Shown piece by piece: positions 1-7,657 of a DNA stretch of 64,000 bases. The stretch comes from Gemmatimonadaceae bacterium. Its GTDB lineage: Bacteria; Gemmatimonadota; Gemmatimonadetes; Gemmatimonadales; Gemmatimonadaceae. The DNA is taken from the NCBI GenBank assembly GCA_030647905.1, contig JAUSJA010000025.1:1-64000 (forward strand), written 5' to 3'. Every line of letters begins with the position of its first letter. Position 1 is the stretch's first letter. The notes beneath the pieces are model-generated. The model was given only the letters and a program-made list of their open reading frames with translations. It was not told the DNA's origin and did no database searches. A program made the position numbers and the translations under genes.

Positions 1-156
1 AAGCTGGGCTTTCGAGCCGGGGGACCGGCCCAGCCGCCTCGCCTGCGGACGATCGCGGCGCGGGACTTAGCCGCACTCACGCGGGAACTCACCGCAGCGA
101 AGCGCCGGTTTACGCTCCCGACGGAGGCGCCGATGCTCAGCAGCAGCGTGTGTTAG
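1..156 (+). CDS. C-terminal end of an unidentified protein (partial)
   Basis: The first frame is open from the left edge to a TAG at 154-156, giving about 51 residues rich in Arg, Ala and Leu and ending in SSSVC. It contains a plausible amphipathic helix (ARDLAALTRELTAAKRRF). I do not recognise the family. It ends convergently against the gene on the other strand. It lies in the distal part of the element that ends at the tRNA-Arg fragment, so it may be element cargo. It could also be a chance open frame in GC-rich DNA. Confidence 0.3.
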   Translation, partial: KLGFRAGGPAQPPRLRTIAARDLAALTRELTAAKRRFTLPTEAPMLSSSVC

Positions 157-617
157 GAAGCAGCGAAGTGGACCTTCGCCTTCCATTGCTCGGGCGTCAT
201 TAGGTAAGGCTCAAGTAGGCCGATCAATTTCGCGCTTGGCTTCGTTGTGGAGTAGAGCCCACTGATGCGCCAGGAATCGGTGGCCGTATATCCCATTGAG
301 TCGGCAACCGCGACCGCCTCTCGCTGGGTCAGTGCGTAAGTCGCTAGGCATTCTGATGCCTGGATTCCCCAGACATACGCGTGGAGAAGGTTCGGGAACT
401 TGTCGTACTTTCTATTAATCGAGAAGGAACGTGCGCTCACGGCCTTCATTTGGATGGGGACAGCCGTGAACGCTGTCACACCGTCTCCAGTGTCTACGTA
501 AACGATGAGGTCGATTCCTCGATCGCGCAAAGGTGAGGCGACCTCGATGCCTGCCCGTAATAGTTCTGACGTGAGTTGACTACGTCCAACCAGTTCGATT
601 GCCTGAGCGTCAATCAC
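153..617 (-). CDS. PD-(D/E)XK nuclease-fold hypothetical protein
   Basis: 154 residues with no signal peptide or membrane segment. The N-terminal half has an Asp in RGIDLIVYVD (about residues 33-42), followed by a strand ending in IQMKA (about 55-59). That is the D...(Q/E)xK arrangement of the PD-(D/E)XK nuclease superfamily, and it resembles the small stand-alone proteins annotated as group I intron-associated or DUF4365-like endonucleases. The rest is a helical tail. Activity is inferred only from this motif. It is AT-richer than the surrounding genes and sits 0.6 kb from the tRNA-Arg fragment, which fits accessory cargo of an integrated element. It could be a restriction or defence nuclease or a remnant; no partner gene is visible in the window. 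Confidence 0.6.
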   Translation of the reverse strand: MIDAQAIELVGRSQLTSELLRAGIEVASPLRDRGIDLIVYVDTGDGVTAFTAVPIQMKAVSARSFSINRKYDKFPNLLHAYVWGIQASECLATYALTQREAVAVADSMGYTATDSWRISGLYSTTKPSAKLIGLLEPYLMTPEQWKAKVHFAAS

Positions 618-1068
618 GTAGTTGCGAGAGTGAGGTGGTTTGCTTCCTAACTAGTTATTAACCAGCGACGTTATACTGCGAGATTGCGGCATTCACTGCA
701 AGCCGCGGCTGCTAATTCTGCAATGCTTGGCGCCTCCCGCTGGATCAACTCGTTGAGGGTGCCGCACTTAGCGCTTGCTCATGTTGTCCTAGTCGTGCGC
801 TCTGCTGCGAAATCCCTGCAGCCTATTGTCGCAACCCTGCTTCCGAGAAAGAAGCATGGCGCAGGGTGATCCCATCCCATCCCACCGCGAGCTCAATTCG
901 GCTCGAGCAGTACCATGTGCCCGCATCTTCTTGCCGATGCTGTTGAGTAAAGCTGCGCCCAGCTTCATCAACAGCTTGACCGCCCGCTTCTCTGCCTCGT
1001 CAATCAGCGACTGCGGCGTTCGCGTACCGCCGCGCGGGTGGGGCCTTTCCGCGCAAGCTCTGGAGGGT
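618..1068. other. Non-coding stretch inside the tRNA-Arg-linked element
   Basis: No convincing gene on either strand. The open frames here are short, have biased composition and match no family I recognise. The stretch separates the PD-(D/E)XK-like gene from the conserved element end at 1069-1190. Confidence 0.5.
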
Positions 1069-1190
1069 GGGGCCGTTTGTGGGGCCGTTTCTCGCGGTAA
1101 ATTGCGGCTCGAATGACGGGAAAGTCCGGCACCGACGCTCGGTTTCCCTCTAGAGTTCGGCAGTATGTCGTTAAAGGTTAGTGGTTGTTG
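1069..1190 (+). mobile_element. Conserved right end of an integrated element (copy A)
   Basis: This stretch aligns over nearly its whole length, with only single-base gaps, to 53291-53412, which abuts a tRNA-Pro fragment. The best-conserved part, 1118-1150, differs from 53341-53373 at three positions and contains a hairpin (GGGAAA...CCGG with CCGG/TCGG...TTTCCC arms). A second conserved block (TTCGGCAG...GGTTAGTG) runs up to the junction with the tRNA-Arg fragment. Two different tRNA genes share this flank, so it is best read as the attachment-site arm of one element family. No integrase gene is seen beside it. Confidence 0.7.
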
Positions 1191-1236
1191 CTGACTTCGG
1201 ATCAGAAGGTTGGGGGTTCGAGCCCCTCCGGGCGCA
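1191..1236 (+). other. tRNA-Arg(TCG) 3'-half fragment (attachment-site scar)
   Basis: Reads as an anticodon arm with loop CTTCGGA (anticodon TCG), a variable region, a five-pair T arm (GGGGG/CCCTC around TTCGAGC) and the 3' acceptor strand CGGGCGC plus discriminator A. The matching 5' acceptor GCGCCCG and the D arm are missing upstream, where element sequence begins instead. It is therefore not a functional tRNA gene. It is the 3' segment left at the far side of an element inserted in a tRNA-Arg gene lying left of the window. CCA is not encoded. Confidence 0.8.
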
Positions 1237-1379
1237 TTAGATAACGCATTGAACACGCGACGGTTGCCGGCCGTCGTTCTGCTCCTTCTCTTCGAGCGGG
1301 GGTCTCCCTGGCGGAAGCGGTACCTCTCCTCTCGTCAGAGGGTCCCGGATGCCTGCACTTATCGCGATGGTGCTGATTG

Positions 1380-2126
1380 CTAGTCGGGAGGACCGCCACT
1401 CCTGTTTGCCGTCCACACATAGCTGCCCGCGCCGCCCTGGCTAAACGTCCAGCGCATCGTACCGCCGACAACCAGCCCGGTATACCGCTGATCGCCTCCA
1501 GTGCGCCGGAAACTGATGGTCCCATTCACCATGCGAAGGTCGAGCATCGGCTCCCATCCAGTCTCGCGCAAATTGAATCGCCCTTCCTGCGCGCCGCTAC
1601 GTTCTGCGATTTCCATGACGCCGGGCCATCCGTTGAAGGAGACGTTCCAAGTACCATTGATGCTCGCATTGGCCGACGAGGGGGCAGGTGGCGCGGTTGG
1701 GGGAATCGCCGGTGGGGTAGCGGGAGGAGATACCGCCCGGATCGGCACGGGTGGCGCGAAGGCGGTGATCACGGGTGCGGGCGCGTGTGCGACGTCTTTC
1801 GTGAACCTGTACGTATAGACGTACTCGGCGCGACGAATCCCCACCCCGTACGCCGCCGAGAAATACATGACGTCACCGGACGTTGCGGCGGGTGGTGTGT
1901 ACGACTTGGTCGCCCCTTTGCTCCGCTCGCCAGCGTGCAGATCGAACGACGCCGCTGGTCCATACCAGACGTCGCTGCGCGATGGGACGTTGGCCCGCAA
2001 CTCCGCGTTGCCGCCTACATAGAGCCCCCGCGGATCGTTGCTGCCCGCGTCTGAGGCGGTAATGCGAAACCCGATCTCCGTACCGGGGACCATCACGCGC
2101 GGCGGCGGCGTCCATTCGGCTTTCAT
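1380..2126 (-). CDS. Hypothetical protein with Pro-rich linker and C-terminal beta domain
   Basis: 248 residues with two parts. The N-terminal region (about 1-115) is beta-rich. A Pro/Ala-rich linker (about 118-150) follows. The C-terminal region (about 155-245) starts with GTWNVSFNGWPG and has alternating strands resembling small lipocalin-like or DUF-type extracytoplasmic beta domains. There is no signal peptide, so it is either cytoplasmic or truncated at the front. The ATG overlaps the stop of the upstream gene by the sequence ATGA, so the two are translationally coupled. Alternatively they are one gene split by a frameshift, since the upstream product ends in a Ser/Pro tail. Function unknown. 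Confidence 0.55.
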   Translation of the reverse strand: MKAEWTPPPRVMVPGTEIGFRITASDAGSNDPRGLYVGGNAELRANVPSRSDVWYGPAASFDLHAGERSKGATKSYTPPAATSGDVMYFSAAYGVGIRRAEYVYTYRFTKDVAHAPAPVITAFAPPVPIRAVSPPATPPAIPPTAPPAPSSANASINGTWNVSFNGWPGVMEIAERSGAQEGRFNLRETGWEPMLDLRMVNGTISFRRTGGDQRYTGLVVGGTMRWTFSQGGAGSYVWTANRSGGPPD

Positions 2127-2473
2127 GGCGATGATGACGGCGTAGACTTTGGGGTCGGGATGGCCGAACGTGCCCTGGCATTGGCCAGTCGAATCGCCGA
2201 CTGCTTGTTCCAGTCACGTACCATATCGAGCGCCAGCTTCTCGAGCTTCGCTTCGTCGAGAATCTCGGCTGGAATCAGCTTGTTCTCCAGCACATCGGGG
2301 TTCGTGACGTCGGCGAGCTTGTGGGGACCAAACTCCATGAGCGCATTGAACTTCTGCACGTACTCGGCGAACCCGACGGCGATCCGATCGCGATAGCGCC
2401 GCGCCAGCTCCGGGTTCCTGGGCCTTGGCGACCAGAACAACGGATTCTCAGGGAGACTGCGCGCATCGCGCAC
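2123..2473 (-). CDS. Hypothetical helical protein
   Basis: 116 residues from a GTG start, mostly helical (about residues 20-100, rich in Ala, Leu, Lys and Asp) and ending in a short Thr/Pro/Ser tail. The frame stays open about 30 codons upstream of the GTG without an ATG or signal sequence, so the true start is uncertain and the gene may be 5'-truncated. It overlaps the next gene by four bases. I do not recognise the family. It lies between the tRNA-Arg scar and the SusC gene, so it may be the first chromosomal gene after the element. Confidence 0.45.
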   Translation of the reverse strand: MRDARSLPENPLFWSPRPRNPELARRYRDRIAVGFAEYVQKFNALMEFGPHKLADVTNPDVLENKLIPAEILDEAKLEKLALDMVRDWNKQSAIRLANARARSAIPTPKSTPSSSP

Positions 2474-2687
2474 CGCGATGCCGTCCGCGATGGACTTGTA
2501 GCGGGATATCAGGCTGGGACGTGCGGCACCGTACCTCTGTGATCGTCAGCAGCCAGAATCATGGAAACTCAATCGGGGTCACCCAAGTATGGCGCGTCTC
2601 CTCGCGCCACACAAATTCATGGCGCGTCCCATCTCCCCAAACTACCTTGTCAGCCCTGAGGACCTCCCATTCCAAGTGAGAACTCGT

Positions 2688-5621
2688 ATGCGCCCTCTTC
2701 TTCGTTCTCTCCTCCTCTCACTCTCCATCATCGCCACCCCTGTCCTCGCCAGCGCGCAGATGGTCATCGCGGGACGCGTCACCGGTGACGGCGCCCGCGG
2801 ACTCCCCGGCGCACAGATCCTCATCGAAGGCACCACACTCGGTACTGTCGCCGTCGAGAACGGCACCTACCGCCTGGTGATCGCTTCGCCAAGGCCCGGC
2901 ATGGTGCTGCTCGTCCGCTCGCTCGGCTACAAGCCCGCGCGACAGACGCTCGCCCAGACAGCAGGGAGCATCAATCAGGATTTCCAGCTCACGCCCGACG
3001 TTCTCCGACTCAGCGAGGTGGTCGTGACCTCTTCCCGCGGCGAGACCGAGCGCAGCACGCTCGGAACGACGATCGCCACCGTGGGAGGCGACGAGATCTC
3101 GAAGACCAACGCGCTGCAGGTGGATGCCGCGCTCTCGGGCAAGGTGGCGGGCGCACTGGTGCAGCAGATGTCCGGACAACCGGGCGGTGGGACGAGCGTT
3201 CGCATTCGCGGTCTCTCGACGCTCAGCCGGAGCGCCGAGCCACTCTACATCGTGGACGGCGTGATCGTGGACAACGCCTCGACGCCGCTCATAGACCTGG
3301 GCGGCTACTCGTCCAACCGGCTGGCTGATCTCGATCCCAACGAGATCGATCACATCGAGATCGTGAAGGGCGCGGCCGCCGCGGCGCTCTACGGATCGCG
3401 CGCCAACGACGGCGTCGTCCAGATCTTCACCAAGCGTGGCCACCCTGGTGCGCTCCGCACATCATTCCGAACCACCTTCGAGAACGCCGGCCTCGAGCGA
3501 CGCGTCGCGGTAAACCAGGCGCCGGTCAACGAAGCAGGCGTCGCGGTCACACGGCACGACTATCAGGACGATCTCTTCCGCACGGCGCCGAGGTTCTCCA
3601 ACACGCTTTCACTTTCGGGGGGCGACGACCAGACCGCTTTCTTCCTCTCCGGCACGTCGGAGCAGCAGCAAGGGATCCTCAAGGGCACCGATTATCGCCG
3701 CCAGAACCTGCGCCTCAATCTGGACCGCACCCTCAACGACCGCCTCAAGGTCGCGGTCAGCACCGCCTACATAACGAGCAAGGCGAATGTCGCGCCAAAC
3801 GGCGGACTGACGTTCAATCTCGGCCTGCTGACGAGCTTCCTGTTCATGCCCAACAGCTACAACCTCTACCCCGATCCGGTGACCGGCGCCTATCCCAACG
3901 GCTTCTCTCTCGCGAATCCGCTGGAGATGATCGCCAACTGGCACGCGCCACAAACCATCGACCGGTTCATCGGCGGACTCAACATTACGGCGTTTCCGAT
4001 CGACCGGCTGACGATGTCGTATCGTCTCGGGTTCGACGGCTACACGGAGAACGCGCAGCTGTTCATTCCGCGTGGATCATCCGCGCCATCGGTGCCAACC
4101 GGTCTTTCCACGTCGGTGACCGATCGCGCCCGCCTCGTGAACTCGGACATCGATCTGAGCTACGTGATGAACCTGGGGTCGCTCAAGCTGACGCATGGCG
4201 CCGGAATGAACTGGCAGCGCCAGCAGGCGGACATCGTCACAGCGCGTGCGACTGATCTCGCGCTGCTCGCTCAGACCGTTCAGGGGAGCCAGCAGTTCGC
4301 CTCCGAGTTTCGTGACGACCGCCGCACCCTCGGATTCTACGGGCAGGAGCAGATCGGCGTCAGCGAGCGGCTGTTCCTCACCGGCTCGCTTCGCTCCGAC
4401 GCGTCGTCGGCCTTCGGCTCCGACGTGCGACAGCAATGGTTCCCCAAGGTGGGAGCCGCGCTCAATCTTTCTGACTACGATTTCTGGAAGTCGTCCCTCT
4501 CGCGCCTGGCGAACACAGCGCGTCTCCGGGCTGCGTACGGCTATTCGGGTGGTCAGCCAGCGGGCAGCTTCGATCGCCTGTCGAATTACGTCTTCGAGCC
4601 CAACGGTACGCGCTCGGGGACGGTCAACAGCACGCAGCGGGGCAACCAGCAGCTGAAGCCCGAGCGCGCTCGCGAGCTCGAGCTCGGCACCGATCTCGAG
4701 GTACTGGGCGGCCGCGCCGGACTCGAGCTCACGTACTTCAACAAGAACGTGAGCGATCTCATCCTTCCCAAGAGCGTTGATCCTACCACCGGCTTCCTCC
4801 AGCAGCTCGCCAACGTCGGTGAGCTCGAGAACCACGGAATCGAAGCGCTCCTCCGCATGTTCATTCTCCGCGGCTCGACTCTGACCTGGAGCTCGACCGC
4901 CACCTACGCGACCAACAATCCCAAGGTGACGAAAGTCAGTGACGGCGGCGCGTTCTTCATTCCGGAGAGCTTCAACATCATTCGCGTCGCCGCCGGGGAA
5001 GCACCCGGTCACTTCTTCGGCACGACATACGTGCGCGATGCGCAGGGCAACATCCTCACCGCCGCCGGCGTTTCGATCAAGGACGCTTCCGGCAAGATCA
5101 CCGGCATTCCGGCGATCGGGCCGCGGGTGGTCATCGGCAACCCGAACCCGAAGGCGTACTGGTCGCTCATCAACGACCTCGGCGTCGGCAAGTCGCTCTC
5201 GTTCCGCGCGCAGTTCGGCGGCGTGCAGGGCGGCCAGATATTCAATTTCGACCGCCGGCTCCTGGAGACGCCGGCTTTCGGAAGCGGCGCCGCATACGCC
5301 GACGAGCTGAACGGCGTAGTGCCGAAGGGATACTTCCAGGCGCGGCGCAGCATCTTCCAGGAGTACATCGAGAACGGAACCTGGGTAAAGCTGCGCGAGC
5401 TATCCGTCACCTATAGCCTTCCCGCCGGCCTGCTCGGTCGTCTGGGCTCGCGCGGTGCCGCGCTCACACTCGCAGGGCGCAATCTCAAGACCTGGACCGA
5501 TTACACCGGCTGGGATCCGGAGACCAACGCTGGCGCACAACGGACTCTCGTTCGAGGCTTCAGCTTCGCGACCGTTCCCATCCCGCGCAGCGTAGCGCTC
5601 ACCTTCACCACCAACTTCTAA
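2688..5621 (+). CDS. SusC/RagA-family TonB-linked outer-membrane receptor
   Basis: 977 residues from ATG 2688. This start is chosen because a signal peptide begins right there (MRPLLRSLLLSLS, cleavage after ASAQ); the frame is open earlier, but an extra 33 residues would sit in front of the signal. Order of domains: carboxypeptidase-regulatory-like beta domain (about 25-110), TonB plug with the typical GTSVRIRGLSTLS and EPLYIVDGV blocks (about 115-235), and a long beta barrel ending in an aromatic-terminated strand (TTNF). It imports a ligand through the outer membrane, driven by TonB, together with the SusD lipoprotein 16 bases downstream. The substrate cannot be told: no glycoside hydrolase or lyase is adjacent. 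Confidence 0.9.
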   Translation: MRPLLRSLLLSLSIIATPVLASAQMVIAGRVTGDGARGLPGAQILIEGTTLGTVAVENGTYRLVIASPRPGMVLLVRSLGYKPARQTLAQTAGSINQDFQLTPDVLRLSEVVVTSSRGETERSTLGTTIATVGGDEISKTNALQVDAALSGKVAGALVQQMSGQPGGGTSVRIRGLSTLSRSAEPLYIVDGVIVDNASTPLIDLGGYSSNRLADLDPNEIDHIEIVKGAAAAALYGSRANDGVVQIFTKRGHPGALRTSFRTTFENAGLERRVAVNQAPVNEAGVAVTRHDYQDDLFRTAPRFSNTLSLSGGDDQTAFFLSGTSEQQQGILKGTDYRRQNLRLNLDRTLNDRLKVAVSTAYITSKANVAPNGGLTFNLGLLTSFLFMPNSYNLYPDPVTGAYPNGFSLANPLEMIANWHAPQTIDRFIGGLNITAFPIDRLTMSYRLGFDGYTENAQLFIPRGSSAPSVPTGLSTSVTDRARLVNSDIDLSYVMNLGSLKLTHGAGMNWQRQQADIVTARATDLALLAQTVQGSQQFASEFRDDRRTLGFYGQEQIGVSERLFLTGSLRSDASSAFGSDVRQQWFPKVGAALNLSDYDFWKSSLSRLANTARLRAAYGYSGGQPAGSFDRLSNYVFEPNGTRSGTVNSTQRGNQQLKPERARELELGTDLEVLGGRAGLELTYFNKNVSDLILPKSVDPTTGFLQQLANVGELENHGIEALLRMFILRGSTLTWSSTATYATNNPKVTKVSDGGAFFIPESFNIIRVAAGEAPGHFFGTTYVRDAQGNILTAAGVSIKDASGKITGIPAIGPRVVIGNPNPKAYWSLINDLGVGKSLSFRAQFGGVQGGQIFNFDRRLLETPAFGSGAAYADELNGVVPKGYFQARRSIFQEYIENGTWVKLRELSVTYSLPAGLLGRLGSRGAALTLAGRNLKTWTDYTGWDPETNAGAQRTLVRGFSFATVPIPRSVALTFTTNF

Positions 5622-5637
5622 CCGGAGGGGACGCGAA

Positions 5638-6909
5638 ATGAAATTCCATTCTCAGAATCGCCGCGTGACCCTCCGCCCGATTGCCGCGGCTCTCACCGCA
5701 TTGTCGCTCGCCGCCTGCGAGCTCGACATCTCCAATCCGAACGCGGCAACCGAGCAGGGCGTTCTTATCTCGGTCGCCGGCCTCCGCGCTCTCGCCGTCG
5801 GAATGCAGGGACGGCTCGGCAACTCGATGGAGGAGAACATCTACGTTCCCGGCCTGATTTCCGGAGAGCTTGCCAATACGAGTGCCACGCAATCAACGCA
5901 GCGCGAATTCCAGAACTTTCCGACCGCCAGCGCCAATTCGGCGATCGAGGAGACGAACGTTGATCTGCTCGACATTTGGGCGAAGAACTACGGAGTCGTG
6001 AAGCCCGCCAACGACATCCTCGACAACATCGACAACCTCACGTTCGCTCCGGGAACGCGCGCCGGAATGGTCGGCCTTGCCAAGCTGTGCAAGGCAATGG
6101 CGTACGGATTCCTGATCGAAGCGTTCGAGAAGATATCGATAGACGGCGGCGCGACATTCGTCGATCGGCCCACCGCACTGACGGAGATCCTGTCGCTGCT
6201 GGCCAGCGCCAAGACCGATGTCACCGGGACGACGCTGACGACTGATTTCACCGGATCCATTCTCTCTCCCAACTTTGACCTCCTCAACACAATCCGCGCG
6301 ATGCAGGCGCGTTATTCCCTGGCCGCAGGCAACTACGATGCGACCCTCGGCTTCGCCAACGAGGTTCCGGCCACGGCCAGCTCGGTCATCACGTTTGCCG
6401 GCGCCGACATCAATGCGCTCCGCGATCTGTTCCACGGCTCGAAATACTTCGGCGTCATCTCCACCTATAGAACGAACGCCGAGCCCGGCGACACGCGGGT
6501 GGACAAGTTCACCAGGACGACCGCGTTCGCGCCGCTCGGCGGAGCGTCGATGTTCGAGACGAACATCTACCTCACCGACGCGGATCCGATTCCCGTGTTC
6601 TCGCAGGACGAGCTGAGCCTCATTCGCGCCGAAGCGCTGGCAAGGCTCAACCGGCTGCCGGAGGCGATCGTGCAGATCAACGTCGTTCGCAACCGCGCGG
6701 GACTGCCGTCAAAGACCGCTGCCGGCCTTTCCACCCAGGCAGCGGTGCTCGAGGAGATCTTCACACAACGGACGTATTCGCTCTTCGCGATGGGACTGCG
6801 TTGGGCGGATGAGCGCCGTTTCGGGAAGATCGCGCTGGCAAAGGTGCGATATCTTCCTTATCCGTTCACAGTTCGCGCGACCAATCCCGGGACTCCGGCA
6901 AACCCCTAG
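5638..6909 (+). CDS. RagB/SusD-family nutrient-binding lipoprotein
   Basis: 423 residues. A strong ribosome site (GGAGG) lies 5' of the ATG. The signal peptide ends in the lipobox LAAC (Cys about 27), so the protein is lipid-anchored and, by family, exposed on the cell surface as a lid over the SusC pore. The middle has the TPR-like helices of SusD proteins (for example LAKLCKAMAYGFLIEAFEKIS), and the C-terminal part carries SLIRAEALARLNR and RNRAGLPS, both typical of the family. It is co-transcribed with the SusC gene in front. No further gene of a utilisation locus follows on this strand. Confidence 0.88.
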   Translation: MKFHSQNRRVTLRPIAAALTALSLAACELDISNPNAATEQGVLISVAGLRALAVGMQGRLGNSMEENIYVPGLISGELANTSATQSTQREFQNFPTASANSAIEETNVDLLDIWAKNYGVVKPANDILDNIDNLTFAPGTRAGMVGLAKLCKAMAYGFLIEAFEKISIDGGATFVDRPTALTEILSLLASAKTDVTGTTLTTDFTGSILSPNFDLLNTIRAMQARYSLAAGNYDATLGFANEVPATASSVITFAGADINALRDLFHGSKYFGVISTYRTNAEPGDTRVDKFTRTTAFAPLGGASMFETNIYLTDADPIPVFSQDELSLIRAEALARLNRLPEAIVQINVVRNRAGLPSKTAAGLSTQAAVLEEIFTQRTYSLFAMGLRWADERRFGKIALAKVRYLPYPFTVRATNPGTPANP

Positions 6910-7012
6910 CTCGCGCTTCACTCCTGATGCGGCGTACGCGGCACGCGGGATCCCGTCGCCGACCAACGCGGTCATCAGCCGGGCGGCGCGGGAAAAACAC
7001 CGGGGTTGCTTA

Positions 7013-7654
7013 TCACGGCGGCGTCCAGTGGGGCTGAGCGGTGAACAGCCCATCAACAAACCCGACCTTGTAGCCGAGGTACGCGCCGAAGGCGAGGCTC
7101 ACGGCGCCGGACGCAACGCGAATGCCGCGCTGCAGGCCCACGAGCCTCGCTCCCACATAGATCGCGGGCGCGGCGATCGCCAGGGTTACCATGGCCATGC
7201 CGGCCATGGTTCCCAGCCCAAACACGCCGAGATAGAGCAGCGCCCACCGCGGGTCGTCAATGAGGGGGAGGATCAGCAGTGCTGCCGCGGCCGAGCCGGC
7301 CATGCCGTGTACGACGCCGACCAGAAACGGGCGGAGTTGCGGTACGGCGTCGGCAAGGGGGGCGTGACTTGTGAGATTGAGATAACCGAGGACCATCAGC
7401 ATCAGCGCAACGCAGAACTCCATTGAGAGTCCGAGGCGCGGGGTGAACGCAAACTTGAAGAGAACTATCGCGCCCCCAACCACGAAGATCGTGAGGGTGT
7501 GTCCCAGCCCCCACATCACGCCGATCCGGCTCGAGCGCCAGGTCATTCGCTCACGGTTGACGATGGTGGTGACGGCCACGATGTGGTCCGCATCGGTGGC
7601 GTGGCGCATCCCGAGCAGAAGGCTGGCCACGAAGGCAATTGGGAGGCCGTGCAT
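7013..7654 (-). CDS. Nickel/cobalt permease, NiCoT family
   Basis: 213 residues, almost entirely membrane-embedded, with about six helices. The first helix contains LGMRHATDADHI, the HxxxxDH metal-recognition signature of nickel/cobalt transporters of the HoxN/NixA/HupE-like class. It is shorter than classical HoxN (about 330-350 residues) and closer to compact variants. It is the last gene of the hydrogenase operon, starting three bases after the hypF stop. Its likely role is supplying Ni2+ to the HypA/HypB insertion step. Specificity for nickel rather than cobalt comes from this context, not from the sequence. Confidence 0.82.
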   Translation of the reverse strand: MHGLPIAFVASLLLGMRHATDADHIVAVTTIVNRERMTWRSSRIGVMWGLGHTLTIFVVGGAIVLFKFAFTPRLGLSMEFCVALMLMVLGYLNLTSHAPLADAVPQLRPFLVGVVHGMAGSAAAALLILPLIDDPRWALLYLGVFGLGTMAGMAMVTLAIAAPAIYVGARLVGLQRGIRVASGAVSLAFGAYLGYKVGFVDGLFTAQPHWTPP

Positions 7655-7657
7655 CGC

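Noticed and set aside
789-1256. Minus-strand open frame with GGARTPNLLIRS
   Set aside because: It reads the antisense of the tRNA-Arg fragment and element end; this peptide is a well-known artefact of translating tRNA sequence.
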